A DNA stretch of 64,000 nt from Glycomyces niveus. Lineage in GTDB: Bacteria > Actinomycetota > Actinomycetes > Mycobacteriales > Micromonosporaceae. Positions 1 to 7,921 of this stretch are shown piece after piece. Below the pieces are notes generated by a model. That model searched no databases. It was not told the DNA's origin and saw nothing but the letters and a program-made list of their open reading frames with translations. The stretch is from the NCBI RefSeq assembly GCF_017592475.1, contig NZ_JAGFNP010000010.1:124001-188000 (forward strand). The letters are read 5' to 3'. A program made the position numbers and the translations under genes. The first letter of the stretch is position 1. Every line of letters starts with the position of its first letter.

Positions 1-279
1 GCCGCCGATGCGGCGACCGACGAACGCGTGCAGGCCCACCAGGCGGGGCTCGAGCTCGCGGGCTTCTACCCGTCGCTCCACCTCAACCTCGCCGACGACT
101 ACCGCCGCCTCGGCTCCTTCGAAGCCGCCGAAGAGCATGTGCGCCAAGCGGAACAGGCCGCCCCGGCCCTGCCCGAGGGACCGTACGGCGACCTGATCCG
201 CAGCGCCATAACGGGAGTCGCGGCCGCCATCGCGGCGAGAGACACCGCACCGAGGGCGTCGGCGCCGGCGGCGTCCTGA
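1..279 (+). CDS. C-terminal end of a TPR-like protein (5' truncated)
   Basis: The reading frame is open from the first base to TGA at 277-279, so only the last 92 residues of a longer protein are present. Residues read like tetratricopeptide helices (SLHLNLADDYRRLGSFEAAE, then EHVRQAEQAA), typical of actinobacterial TPR proteins that scaffold protein contacts; the tail is Ala-rich and low complexity. No catalytic motif is visible, and the family cannot be named without the missing N-terminus. Confidence 0.6.
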   Translation, partial: AADAATDERVQAHQAGLELAGFYPSLHLNLADDYRRLGSFEAAEEHVRQAEQAAPALPEGPYGDLIRSAITGVAAAIAARDTAPRASAPAAS

Positions 280-395
280 ACACGACGCCGACCGCGTACC
301 GGAACCGCTTCCGCATCGCCGTTCCGTAAGCGATGAATTCCGGCTCCGAACCTCGTCTCCACCGGCAAAGGGAGATCGAACGCTAGGAGCGCACC

Positions 396-971
396 ATGAC
401 CGCGACGTACACGTGGGACGTCTTCGCGACCGTCGACGGCTTCGGCTCGTACGGACCTGACGGCGACTGGGGCGGGTACTGGGGCAAGCAGGGCCCCGAG
501 TTCCTCGACCGGCGCCTCGCCGACATCACCCAGGAGCAGCGGATGATCCTGGGCGCCAACACCTTCCGGCTGTTCGCGAAGATGCTCGGCACGCTCTCGG
601 ACGCCGACCTGGGCCCGGTGGTCGCCCGCATGCGCAGCATGCCGACCACGGTCGTGTCGAACACGCTCGAAGGCCCGCTGGACTGGCCGGACGCTGGCGT
701 CGCGTCCGGCGACGGCGTGGATGTGGTCGCGCGGCTCAAGCAGGAGTCCGAGGTGCCGCTGCGCTCGCACGGCAGCCTCTCGCTGAACCGCGCCTTGATG
801 GCCGCCGGCCTCGTCGACCGCGTCCAGTTGACGATCTTCCCGGTGCTCTCCGGCCGCACAGGCACCTTCCCGGTCTTCGCCGGAGCGGACGACTTCGACC
901 TCGACCTGCTCGACAACCGCACTTTCGACGGCCGCATCCAGGAACTCACCTACCGCCCGACCTTGCACTGA
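396..971 (+). CDS. RibD C-terminal/DHFR-like reductase family protein
   Basis: 191 aa. The order of elements is that of the RibD C-terminal (dihydrofolate-reductase-like) fold: an N-terminal strand TWDVFATVDGFG, an ILGANTFRLF segment after the first helix, VVSNTLEG in the middle, and the late GLVDRVQLTIFPVLSG that lines the NADPH site in relatives. Family members are NADPH-dependent reductases of unknown substrate that are common as stand-alone genes in actinomycetes. ATG is preceded by AGGAG at about 382-386. It converges on the DinB gene, whose stop lies 8 nt away. The biological substrate cannot be inferred from context. Confidence 0.8.
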   Translation: MTATYTWDVFATVDGFGSYGPDGDWGGYWGKQGPEFLDRRLADITQEQRMILGANTFRLFAKMLGTLSDADLGPVVARMRSMPTTVVSNTLEGPLDWPDAGVASGDGVDVVARLKQESEVPLRSHGSLSLNRALMAAGLVDRVQLTIFPVLSGRTGTFPVFAGADDFDLDLLDNRTFDGRIQELTYRPTLH

Positions 972-979
972 CGGGTCGG

Positions 980-1567
980 CTACCGCCCGGAGGCTTCGCG
1001 GGCGGCTTGTTCGAGCCGGTCGCGGTAGGCGGCCCACCAGGCGTCGTCGCCGCCGGGGAGGCCGTTGAAGTCGGGGCGGAGCCCGGCGGTGCCGTCGATG
1101 AGCTCGCGCACGATGTCGGCATGGCCGCCATGGCGATTCGTCTCGCCGATCATGAGCACGAGCATCTGGTGGAGGGTGACGTCGGCGTGTTCGGCGGGCC
1201 ACCATGGGACGCTCCCGGCGGCGTCGAGCCCGAGGGCCTCGATCGTGGCATCGGCGTGGGTCCAGACGCGGCGGTAGCAGTCGATGATGAACGCGGACGG
1301 CTCGTCGGTCCGGGCCCACATGTCCGTGTTCGGCTCGTCCGGGTCGTCGGCGAACCAGGGCGGGGGATCGGCCATCGGGCGGCCGAAGACCTCGCCCAGG
1401 TACCCGGCTTCGATCCCGCCGATGTGCTTGACCAGGCCGAGGAGGTTCGTGCCGGTCGGGGTCATGGGGCGGCGCAAGTCGTACTCGCCCAGGCCGTCGA
1501 GTTTCCAGAGCAGGCTTTCGCGGGCGTTGCGGAGGTCACGGTGCAGGTGCGCCTTGGCGTCGGTCAT
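980..1567 (-). CDS. DinB-family protein (DUF664 type)
   Basis: 195 aa. The start (LHRDLRNARESLLWKLDGL), TPTGTNLLGLVKHIGGIEAGYLG and the late GETNRHGGHADIVRELIDG segment are hallmarks of the DinB/YfiT four-helix metalloenzyme fold. Expected metal ligands are the histidine in LVKHIGG and the histidines in ETNRHGGHAD. Members are thiol-dependent S-transferases (bacillithiol or mycothiol users) or are uncharacterised; mycothiol use would fit an actinomycete but is inference. First of a row of minus-strand single-enzyme genes to 3.7 kb, not obviously one pathway. Confidence 0.85.
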   Translation of the reverse strand: MTDAKAHLHRDLRNARESLLWKLDGLGEYDLRRPMTPTGTNLLGLVKHIGGIEAGYLGEVFGRPMADPPPWFADDPDEPNTDMWARTDEPSAFIIDCYRRVWTHADATIEALGLDAAGSVPWWPAEHADVTLHQMLVLMIGETNRHGGHADIVRELIDGTAGLRPDFNGLPGGDDAWWAAYRDRLEQAAREASGR

Positions 1568-1600
1568 GCCCGTGATGGTCGCATCGGGGTCCGACAGGGC

Positions 1601-2089
1601 TTAGAGGCCGACGTGGGCGAGGAGCCGTTCCATGACCTCGCTGAGGGGCGGGGTCGTGTCGATCTCGGCGGTGGCGCCGGCGCGGAGGAGTGGTTCGATC
1701 TCCTGCCAGTCCGCCAGGGCTGCAGCCAGTTCGGCGGGCGTCTTGCCGTAGGTGTTGCCGGTACGGGACTCCAGGCGCAGGCGGATCACGTCGAGCGGTG
1801 CGCTGAGCAGGATGACGTGGTCGAAGTCGCGGTAGAACTTCCACTGGTTGGGGACGCAGCCGCTGACGAAGAGCGCGTCCGCGTCGGCGGTGTCGAGGAG
1901 GCGGCGCATGCGATCCTCGCGCCAGACCCAGTCGGGTTCGGCCGTGGGCTTCGGCGGCACCGCGTCGGGTTCGGGGGCGCACCAGCCGTCGTAGTCGGTG
2001 TCGACGGCCCGGTGGCCGAGGTCGGCGAGGCGGGCGACGACCGTGGACTTGCCGACACCGGAGACGCCGGTGAGCAGTACGCGCAGCAT
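1601..2089 (-). CDS. Small P-loop NTPase/kinase-like protein
   Basis: 162 aa. A Walker A motif GVSGVGKS sits at residues 8-15 immediately after the first strand, as in shikimate, gluconate and nucleoside kinase-like proteins. A mid-protein HVILLSAPLDVIRLRLESR fits a Walker B-like strand followed by the arginine-rich lid helix of these kinases. No family-specific substrate residues were recognised. A -10 hexamer ends 6 nt before the ATG. Likely a small-molecule kinase; AAA family ATPase is the safe label. Confidence 0.75.
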   Translation of the reverse strand: MLRVLLTGVSGVGKSTVVARLADLGHRAVDTDYDGWCAPEPDAVPPKPTAEPDWVWREDRMRRLLDTADADALFVSGCVPNQWKFYRDFDHVILLSAPLDVIRLRLESRTGNTYGKTPAELAAALADWQEIEPLLRAGATAEIDTTPPLSEVMERLLAHVGL

Positions 2090-2095
2090 CCCTGC

Positions 2096-2101
2096 AGGCT
2101 A
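2096..2101 (-). promoter_or_regulatory. -10 hexamer of the P-loop NTPase gene
   Basis: Reads TAGCCT on the minus strand and ends 6 nt before the ATG at 2089. Confidence 0.4.
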
Positions 2102-2111
2102 TCGGGTGCCG

Positions 2112-2705
2112 CTACGGGCGGCGGGTCGCCACGATCGTGGCGAGGTCGGGCGCGAGCCGCACCTCGGCGGCCAGCAGTGCCGGATGCTCGAGCCAGTCGA
2201 GCCGTGCGCTGTCGGGTCGGCCGTCGTGCACGGGCGGCCATGTGGTCATGGGCGTGAAGTCGTCGATGACCAGCGAACCGCCCGGGCGGAGCAGCCGTTC
2301 GGGGTCGGCGGCCGCGCCGCGCTTGCCGTTGCCGCCGCCGTCGACCACGAGCAGGTCGAACGGCCCACGGTCGTTGATGAGCGTCCAATCGCCTTGCAGG
2401 ATCACGACATCGGGGATATCGGCGAACAGCCCGGCGACGCGCGCCGCCCGTTCCGCGTCGCGTTCGACGCTCACCACCGGCACGCCCGGGCGCCTTCCGG
2501 CGACGAGCCAGGCGAGTCCCACACCGCAGCCGGTCCCGGTCTCGCCGATGGTGTCCGCGCCGGCCGCCAGCGCGTGCAGGAAGCGGCCCTGCTCCAGGCG
2601 GCAGGAGGACGGGAAGCCGAGCTCATCGGCGAGTGCGACTGCGGCCGAGACGATCGCGGGGAGGTCCCGCACGCCCGCGTAACCCTCGGTTCCCTTGATG
2701 GACAT
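2112..2705 (-). CDS. Class I SAM-dependent methyltransferase
   Basis: 197 aa. Motif I is GETGTGCGVGLAWL (about residues 53-66), followed by the acidic residue of VSVERDA and by LLVVDGG and GGSLVIDDF, giving the strand order of a Rossmann methyltransferase of the O-methyltransferase type. The target is unknown. ATG has a good AAAGGCGGAGG ribosome site just upstream. It is 22 nt from the P-loop NTPase gene downstream, so the two may share a transcript, although the NTPase also has its own -10. Confidence 0.8.
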   Translation of the reverse strand: MSIKGTEGYAGVRDLPAIVSAAVALADELGFPSSCRLEQGRFLHALAAGADTIGETGTGCGVGLAWLVAGRRPGVPVVSVERDAERAARVAGLFADIPDVVILQGDWTLINDRGPFDLLVVDGGGNGKRGAAADPERLLRPGGSLVIDDFTPMTTWPPVHDGRPDSARLDWLEHPALLAAEVRLAPDLATIVATRRP

Positions 2706-2735
2706 CGGCCTCCGCCTTTCCGCTTGGCCACCATG

Positions 2736-3272
2736 CTAGTTCACGCCCGCGCTGCGGATCTGCTGCTCGGCGGTCAGGTGCCGTCGCATGCAGATGCGGG
2801 GCCAGCGGTCGAGCCCGTGGGCCGCTTCCTGGTCGCGGATCTTGCGGAGCCCCGGGGTGAGTTCGGCGTCCGGGATCGGCTCGAATCCGCAGCGGGCGTA
2901 GTAGGGCGCGTTCCAGGCGACGTCGGTGAAGGTGGTGAGGGTGAGCGCCGCGAAACCCGTGCCACCGGCGTGCGCGGCGGCGTGCTCGATGAGGCGGCGG
3001 CCGATGCCGCGCCGTGCCCGGTCCGGGTGGACGGAGACCTGCTCGATGTGCAGCGCGCCGTCCACCGGCTCGGCGATGAGATAGGCGACCGGCAAGTCGT
3101 CGACGGCGACCCATGCCAGCCCGGACCGCTGGTAGGGGGCGAGTTCGTCGAGGCCGAGCGGTTCGTCGTCGGCGATCGCCGACATCCCGACGAGCCGGAA
3201 GCACTCGCCGGCGGCGCGTTCGATGTCTTGGCAGCGCGGCAGGTCGGCGAGGTCGGCCGGACGGATTCGCAT
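2736..3272 (-). CDS. GNAT-family N-acetyltransferase
   Basis: 178 aa. The acetyl-CoA binding signature is clear: the strand IEQVSVHPDRARRGIGRRL contains the R-x-x-G-x-G/A loop, followed by the late FAALTLTTFTDVAWNAPYY and YYARCGFEPI motif common in GNATs that act on small molecules or protein N-termini. The start MRIRPADLADLP is typical of the family. The acceptor substrate is not predictable. Confidence 0.85.
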   Translation of the reverse strand: MRIRPADLADLPRCQDIERAAGECFRLVGMSAIADDEPLGLDELAPYQRSGLAWVAVDDLPVAYLIAEPVDGALHIEQVSVHPDRARRGIGRRLIEHAAAHAGGTGFAALTLTTFTDVAWNAPYYARCGFEPIPDAELTPGLRKIRDQEAAHGLDRWPRICMRRHLTAEQQIRSAGVN

Positions 3273-3320
3273 CGGGCCAGTGTGCGCGACCCGCCTCGCC
3301 GCGGCAACCGGGTTTGCGGG

Positions 3321-3751
3321 TCATTCGGTTCGAGCGGCGAGGCGGATCGCCCACTCCCGTTCGGCGACGGCGAGACCGTGCTCCCGCACCTCGACCAGTG
3401 CCGTCCGGTCCACCGTCGCCACTGTCGGACCCGGCGGGGCTCGGTGCCCCAGGCGGGACCTCCCGCGTCCCTGGTGCGGCAGGCCAGGTGCACCAGGTCG
3501 CCGACGGGGAACGCGAACGCGGACACGTCGTCGGTGCACTCGCCCCACTCGAGGAACGCGTGCCGCGCCCAAGCCGACTCGGTCTCGCCGTACCGCCCGC
3601 GTTCGGCGGCGTCGAGAGCCGCTGCGGGCGAGGTGAACCCGGGCGGAGACCCGGCTGGGACGCGGTAGCGGGCGAGTTCGTCCTTGAGCTTCTTGACCAG
3701 CAGCGGTGTACGGCCACGACCCGGCGAGGGTCGACGCCGTCTACGGTGCAC
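3321..3751 (-). pseudogene. Frameshifted hypothetical gene
   Basis: Two overlapping minus-strand frames make one protein-like sequence. The first part, from GTG 3751, includes LVKKLKDELARYRVPAG and a well-formed WARHAFLEWGECTDDVSAFA segment, then becomes Arg/Trp-rich nonsense after GTEPRR near 3430. From about there the neighbouring frame supplies VDRTALVEVREHGLAVAERE and a TGA at 3321-3323. A one-base indel near 3425-3445 would restore a protein of roughly 140 aa. The family was not recognised. It could be a real pseudogene or a sequencing error. The 5' end overlaps, on the other strand, a short orphan C-terminus at 3705-3772. Confidence 0.5.
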
Positions 3752-3772
3752 TCAAGCGACTCTGGGCCTGAC
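3705..3772 (+). pseudogene. Possible orphan C-terminal gene fragment
   Basis: After a TGA the plus strand reads AAVYGHDPARVDAVYGALKR, then LWA and a TGA. This looks like the end of a real protein (regular helix, ordinary codons) but has no start or upstream body. It overlaps the 5' end of the frameshifted minus-strand gene, so this spot may be a junction left by a deletion. It is short enough to arise by chance. Confidence 0.2.
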
Positions 3773-3829
3773 CTGGGGATTCATCTCGGGCAGCGTTTAC
3801 CGGCGGCTGTGAGCGGGTAACGCTCGGGC

Positions 3830-4249
3830 ATGACCTCGAAAGCGGAGAAGGCCAGACGCGACAAAGCGACGATGCCGAAGGACGTCACCCCCCATCTGGG
3901 ATTCTTCGACCGCATGGCGTCGCGCGTGGCCAGTTTCACGGCGCGCGCGTGGTTCTTCAGCATCTGCGTCGCCACGATCATCATCTGGGCGCCGTCGGTG
4001 GTGCTGTTCGACCTGTCCACCTGGCAGCTCATCATCAACACGACCACCACGATCGTGACGTTCCTGCTGGTCGCGTTGCTGCAGAACACCGAGACCCGCG
4101 CGAACGACGCGGTGCAGCAGAAGCTCAACGCGATCGCCGACGCACTGGCCGAGCTCATGGAGGCCTCGCACCGCGATTCGGAGGAGATGCAGGAGCAGGT
4201 CCGCCAGCTGCGCAAGGCGGTGGGCCTCGAGGACGAGGAGAGCGCGTGA
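3830..4249 (+). CDS. Low-affinity iron permease (Fet4-like) family protein
   Basis: 139 aa. Two membrane helices (about residues 41-60 and 66-84) are followed by the family's typical VALLQNTETRANDAVQQKLN segment and a Glu-rich cytoplasmic coiled tail (AELMEASHRDSEEMQEQVRQ). This is the bacterial short form of the Fet4/PF04120 group; whether it transports iron in bacteria is not established. Start ATG lies 5 nt after a TAACGCT -10-like sequence. It stands alone between minus-strand genes. Confidence 0.75.
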   Translation: MTSKAEKARRDKATMPKDVTPHLGFFDRMASRVASFTARAWFFSICVATIIIWAPSVVLFDLSTWQLIINTTTTIVTFLLVALLQNTETRANDAVQQKLNAIADALAELMEASHRDSEEMQEQVRQLRKAVGLEDEESA

Positions 4250-4253
4250 GACC

Positions 4254-4287
4254 GGGCCGCGGCGGCGGCGCCTTGCCGCGGCGGCCC
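4254..4287. terminator. GC hairpin between convergent genes
   Basis: Arms of 13 nt (GGGCCGCGGCGGC at 4254-4266 and GCCGCGGCGGCCC at 4275-4287) pair with two mismatches. It sits between the iron-permease-like gene and the convergent secreted-protein gene. There is no T-tract. Confidence 0.45.
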
Positions 4288-4326
4288 AGTCGGTTCAGTT
4301 CAGGGGAATCGGGGTCTGGACAGGTC

Positions 4327-4767
4327 TTAGCAGGCCGAGACGACGCGGATGCTCTCGATCCAGTCGTTTCGGTCGGGCTCGAGGTCGCTCAGGTTGCGGA
4401 TGTCGACGCCCGGGCCGAGGCAGAAGTAGGCGCCGGTCGCGCCGTCGTTCGCGTAGAGCCGGAGGATCTTGTTCGACTCGTTCGAGATCGAGGAGATCTC
4501 GTTGTCGCCGTTCCACCAGTCGATCTCGTAGGTGGAGCCGACGCCGCCCACGCGCCAGTTGACCCACTTGTCGCCGCTGTAGCCGGCGTTCTCCCAGCCG
4601 CAGACGTAGCCGGAGGAGCAGCCGCCCGCCAGGATCTCGGCGTCCGTGTTCGTCTCGGCCTGCGCCGAACCGGCGGTCAGGGTCAGGCCCGCGACCACCG
4701 CGACGCCCGCCATGGCGGCGCCGGCCTTGACGCGACGCTTCATCGATTCGATCTTCTCGCTGCCCAT
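4327..4767 (-). CDS. Secreted I36/beta-gamma-crystallin-like small protein
   Basis: 146 aa. MGSEKIESMKRRVKAG leads into a hydrophobic stretch ending AGSAQA, a Sec signal peptide cut after AQA. The mature part (~110 aa) has four cysteines, with GGCSSGYVCGWENAGYSG near its start, the pattern of the peptidase-inhibitor I36 / beta-gamma-crystallin-like secreted proteins of streptomycetes; the final residues are VVSAC. An AAAGGTG site lies upstream of the ATG chosen; a second in-frame ATG (4743) is possible. A role as protease inhibitor or structural exoprotein is family inference. Confidence 0.75.
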   Translation of the reverse strand: MGSEKIESMKRRVKAGAAMAGVAVVAGLTLTAGSAQAETNTDAEILAGGCSSGYVCGWENAGYSGDKWVNWRVGGVGSTYEIDWWNGDNEISSISNESNKILRLYANDGATGAYFCLGPGVDIRNLSDLEPDRNDWIESIRVVSAC

Positions 4768-4927
4768 GTGAGCACCTTTCGCCGAGCGGCGCCCGTTGCG
4801 CCGCGATCTCGCATGTCCGGCACGGTTGCAACTGGTTTGCCGCGATCCGTGCACTGGGAAGACGCGCAGCGGCGGGGCATCGGATGCCGGTGGTGAAAAT
4901 GCTCCCTTTTCATGTTCGCGGACAACC

Positions 4928-4969
4928 GATTGCGGCGCAACAGGACATGCATTACCCTGCGCCGCAATC
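4928..4969 (-). terminator. Terminator of the L-fucose operon
   Basis: Perfect 12-bp inverted repeat (GATTGCGGCGCA at 4928-4939, TGCGCCGCAATC at 4958-4969) with an 18-nt loop, 27 nt beyond the stop of the last operon gene. Confidence 0.6.
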
Positions 4970-4996
4970 AAACTGGAGAGGTTCCTAAGTGAAAGG

Positions 4997-5734
4997 CTAG
5001 CGGACGATCCGCAGGCCCGAGACGCCGCCGTCCACCGCGAGGCTGGTGCCGGTGAGGGACTTGTTCGCGGGGTCGGCGAGGTAGACGATCGCGGCCGCGA
5101 CCTCCTCGGGGGTGACGAGGCGACCGGTGGGCTGGCGCTGCTCGAGGCGGGCGCGTTCGGCGGCCGGGTCCTCGGCCTGCTCGAGGAGGCGCTGCACCCA
5201 CGGGGTGTCGGCGGTGCCGGGGCTGACGCAGTTGACGCGGATGCCTTCGGCCACATGGTCGGCGGCCATGGCGAGGGTGAGCGAGTGGACCGCGCCCTTC
5301 GACGCCGAGTAGAGCGCGCGCTTGACGAGCCCGGTGGTCGCGGCGATCGACGTGGTGTTCACGATCGCGGGGGCCGCGGACTCGCGCAGGTGCGGCAGGC
5401 ACGCGCGGGAGAGGCGGACCATGCCGAGCAGGTTCACGTCGAGGACGCGGAACCACTGCTTGTCGGAGTTCTCCTCGACGGTGCCGACCGCGCCGATCCC
5501 GGCGTTGTTGACGACGATGTCGATGCCCCCGAACTGCTCCTTCGCGGCGGCGACGGCGAGGCGGACCTGGTTGTCGTCCGCTATGTCGCACTTGCGGGAC
5601 CAGTGCCGCTCGCTCAGGTTGAGGTCGAGCACGGCGACGTTGGCGCCGCGGGCGGCGAAGGCGTCGGCAGCGGCGGCGCCGATGCCCGAGGCGCCTCCGG
5701 AGACCACGACGGTGAGGCCTGCGAAACCGGTCAT
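4997..5734 (-). CDS. SDR: 2-keto-3-deoxy-L-fuconate dehydrogenase (predicted)
   Basis: 245 aa short-chain dehydrogenase. The NAD-binding GGASGIGAAAA lies near residue 13, VVNNAGIGAVGTV in the middle, and the catalytic set is S of NTTSIAAT, Y-x-x-x-K of YSASKGA; the C-terminus LTGTSLAVDGGVSGL is typical. In the non-phosphorylative L-fucose pathway this step oxidises 2-keto-3-deoxy-L-fuconate to the 2,4-diketo acid, and its place at the end of an operon with all the other enzymes supports that. ATG 5734 overlaps the stop of the dehydratase by one base and has GAGAAG upstream; an in-frame ATG at 5749 is less likely. Confidence 0.85.
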   Translation of the reverse strand: MTGFAGLTVVVSGGASGIGAAAADAFAARGANVAVLDLNLSERHWSRKCDIADDNQVRLAVAAAKEQFGGIDIVVNNAGIGAVGTVEENSDKQWFRVLDVNLLGMVRLSRACLPHLRESAAPAIVNTTSIAATTGLVKRALYSASKGAVHSLTLAMAADHVAEGIRVNCVSPGTADTPWVQRLLEQAEDPAAERARLEQRQPTGRLVTPEEVAAAIVYLADPANKSLTGTSLAVDGGVSGLRIVR

Positions 5735-7008
5735 CAGTTGCTTCTCCATTCGGGACCGTGCGGGTAGGAGTACCGGACCAGGCTGTCGCGCTTCATCTCC
5801 GCGGAGAAACCCGGTGCGGCGGGGGCCTGGTAGCGGCCGCCTTCGATCACTGTAGGGGCGGTGAAGTGCTCGTGGAGGTGGTCGACGTACTCGATCACGC
5901 GGTCCTCCATGGTCGCGCTCACCGAGGTGTAGTCGAACATGGAGAGGTGGCAGACGAGCTCGCAGAGGCCGACGCCGCCCGCGTGCGGGCAGACCGGCAC
6001 CCCGAACTTCTTCGCCAGCAAGAGGATCGCCAGGTTCTCGTTGACGCCCGCGACGCGCGCGGCGTCCAGCTGCAGGAAGTCGATCGCGCCGGCCTGCAGG
6101 AGCTGCTTGAACACGATCCGGTTCTGGACGTGCTCGCCGGTGGCGACCTTGACGGGGGCCAGGCGCCTGCGGATCGCGGCGTGGCCGAGCACGTCGTCGG
6201 GGCTCGTGGGCTCCTCGATCCACCACGGGTCGAACTCGGCGAGGGCCTTCGTCCACTCGACTGCCTGGTCGACGTCCCAGCGCTGGTTGGCGTCGATCGC
6301 GATGCGGATGCCCGGCCCGACGGCGGAGCGCGCGGCGGCGAAGCGGCGGCGGTCGTCCTCGAGGTCGGCGCCGACCTTGAGCTTGATCTGCGTGTAGCCC
6401 GCCGCGACGGCCTCGCGGGCGAGGCGCACGACCTTCTCGTCGTCGTACCCGAGCCAGCCGGGCGAGGTCGTGTAGGCGGGGTAGCCGTCGCGCTCGATCT
6501 CGGCGATCCGCTCGGTCTTGCCCGCCTCGGCCTCGCGCAGGATCCTAAGGGCCTCTTCAGGAGTGAGAGCATCGGAGAGGTACCGCCAGTCGATGCAGCC
6601 GACGACCTCTTCGGGGGTGAGCTGCGAGAGGTACTTCCACAGCGGCAGCCCGGCGCGGCGGGCGGCGAGGTCCCAGGCGGCGTTGACGAGTGCGGCGGCC
6701 GCGAGGTGCATGACGCCCTTCTCGGGGCCGAGCCAGCGGATCTGCGAGTCGTGCGTGAGCCGCTTGTACAGCTCGCCCAGCGCCGCCGGACCGTCCACAT
6801 CGGTCCCGATCACGTAGTCCGCGAGCGTCTCGATGGCGGCGCAGCAGATGTCGTTGCCGCGCCCGATGGTGAAGGTGAACCCGTGCCCCTCGCGGCCGTC
6901 GTCGGCGTGGAGCACGACGTAGGCCGCGGAGTAGTCCGGGTCGGGGTTCATCGCATCGGAGCCGTCGAGGCTGCGCGAGGTCGGGAAGCGGACGTCGATG
7001 ACGTCCAC
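5734..7008 (-). CDS. L-fuconate dehydratase (enolase superfamily)
   Basis: 424 aa. VRFPTSRSLDGSDAMNPDPD at the N-terminus is nearly diagnostic of L-fuconate dehydratases (the ENOSF1 group). Enolase-superfamily features follow: KLKVG with the catalytic lysine region, AIDANQRWDV and WWIEEPTSPDD for metal ligands, TGEHVQNR, and the late HAGGVGLCELVCH. It removes water from L-fuconate to give 2-keto-3-deoxy-L-fuconate. GTG 7008 is used here, but the frame is open further up and GGAG at 7033-7036 lies 6 nt before a CTG (7026), so a CTG start adding SIITA is possible and would match the usual family N-terminus better. 82 nt separate it from the hydrolase gene upstream. Confidence 0.92.
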   Translation of the reverse strand: MDVIDVRFPTSRSLDGSDAMNPDPDYSAAYVVLHADDGREGHGFTFTIGRGNDICCAAIETLADYVIGTDVDGPAALGELYKRLTHDSQIRWLGPEKGVMHLAAAALVNAAWDLAARRAGLPLWKYLSQLTPEEVVGCIDWRYLSDALTPEEALRILREAEAGKTERIAEIERDGYPAYTTSPGWLGYDDEKVVRLAREAVAAGYTQIKLKVGADLEDDRRRFAAARSAVGPGIRIAIDANQRWDVDQAVEWTKALAEFDPWWIEEPTSPDDVLGHAAIRRRLAPVKVATGEHVQNRIVFKQLLQAGAIDFLQLDAARVAGVNENLAILLLAKKFGVPVCPHAGGVGLCELVCHLSMFDYTSVSATMEDRVIEYVDHLHEHFTAPTVIEGGRYQAPAAPGFSAEMKRDSLVRYSYPHGPEWRSN

Positions 7009-7090
7009 TGCGGTGATAATGCTCAGTGTTCACTCCAGTTCGGGGAAAGGCGAGCGAAGCGAGCCGGATGGGCGGGGCGACGGGTGCGGG

Positions 7091-7921
7091 TCACGCTTGG
7101 ACCGTCGGGTTCGAGGTGTGCCCCAGGCCGTCGATGCCGACCTCGACCGTGTCGCCGGCCTTGAGGTAGGGGAAGCGGCCGGAGAGCGCGACGCCCTCGG
7201 GAGTGCCGGTGAGCAGCAGGTCGCCCGGGTCGAAGGCCATGAACTGGGACATGTGGTGGATGATGCGCGCCACGGAGAAGATCATGTCCTTGGTGTTCGA
7301 GTCCTGGCGGATCTCGCCGTTCACCTTGGACCACATGCGCAGTCCCTGCACGTCCGCGATCTCGTCGGGGGTGACGAGGTACGGGCCGAGCGGCGTGAAG
7401 GTGGGGCAGGCCTTGCCCTTGGAGAACTGGCCGCCGGAGCGCTCGATCTGGAACTCGCGCTCGGAGAGGTCGTTGGCGACGAGGAAGCCGGCGATGCAGT
7501 CGAGCACGGCCTCCTCGGACTCCAGATAGGACGCCCGCTTCTTGAAGACGACGCCGAGCTCCACCTCCCAGTCGGTGCGGGTCGACGCGCGGGGGATCTC
7601 GACATCGTCGTTCGGGCCGACGATCGTGTTGGGGTGCTTGTAGAACACCACGGGCTCGGCGGGCGGCTCGGCGCCGGACTCGGCGCAGTGCGCGGCGTAG
7701 TTCATGCCGATGCACACGATCGCGGAGGGCTTGGCGATCGGCGGGGCGATGCGCTGGCCCGCGATGTCGATCTCGGGGAAGCCCGCGGTGGTGGCGATGC
7801 CGCCGCGCTGGAGGAACTCGCCGTCGATGTCGCCGATCGGACCCGAGAGGTCGTAGTACTTGCCGTCCGCGAGTGCCACGGGGGTCTCGAAGCCGGGCCG
7901 GCCGATGCGCAGGTACTTCAT
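7091..7921 (-). CDS. FAH-family 2,4-diketo-3-deoxy-L-fuconate hydrolase
   Basis: 276 aa fumarylacetoacetate-hydrolase fold. VCIGMNYAAHCAESG, the metal-binding DWEVELGVVFKK (the E-x-E...D set), and the late DLLLTGTPEGVALSG are all present. In the Xanthomonas/Burkholderia-type L-fucose route this enzyme cleaves the 2,4-diketo acid to pyruvate and L-lactate, which explains the LutABC genes across the divergent promoter. Its ATG overlaps the stop of the lactonase gene (ATGA), showing tight translational coupling. Confidence 0.88.
   Translation of the reverse strand: MKYLRIGRPGFETPVALADGKYYDLSGPIGDIDGEFLQRGGIATTAGFPEIDIAGQRIAPPIAKPSAIVCIGMNYAAHCAESGAEPPAEPVVFYKHPNTIVGPNDDVEIPRASTRTDWEVELGVVFKKRASYLESEEAVLDCIAGFLVANDLSEREFQIERSGGQFSKGKACPTFTPLGPYLVTPDEIADVQGLRMWSKVNGEIRQDSNTKDMIFSVARIIHHMSQFMAFDPGDLLLTGTPEGVALSGRFPYLKAGDTVEVGIDGLGHTSNPTVQA

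Noticed and set aside
4768..5256. Extension of the secreted crystallin-like gene upstream
   Set aside because: It would cross the operon terminator and overlap the SDR gene. The signal peptide and ribosome site fix the start at 4767.
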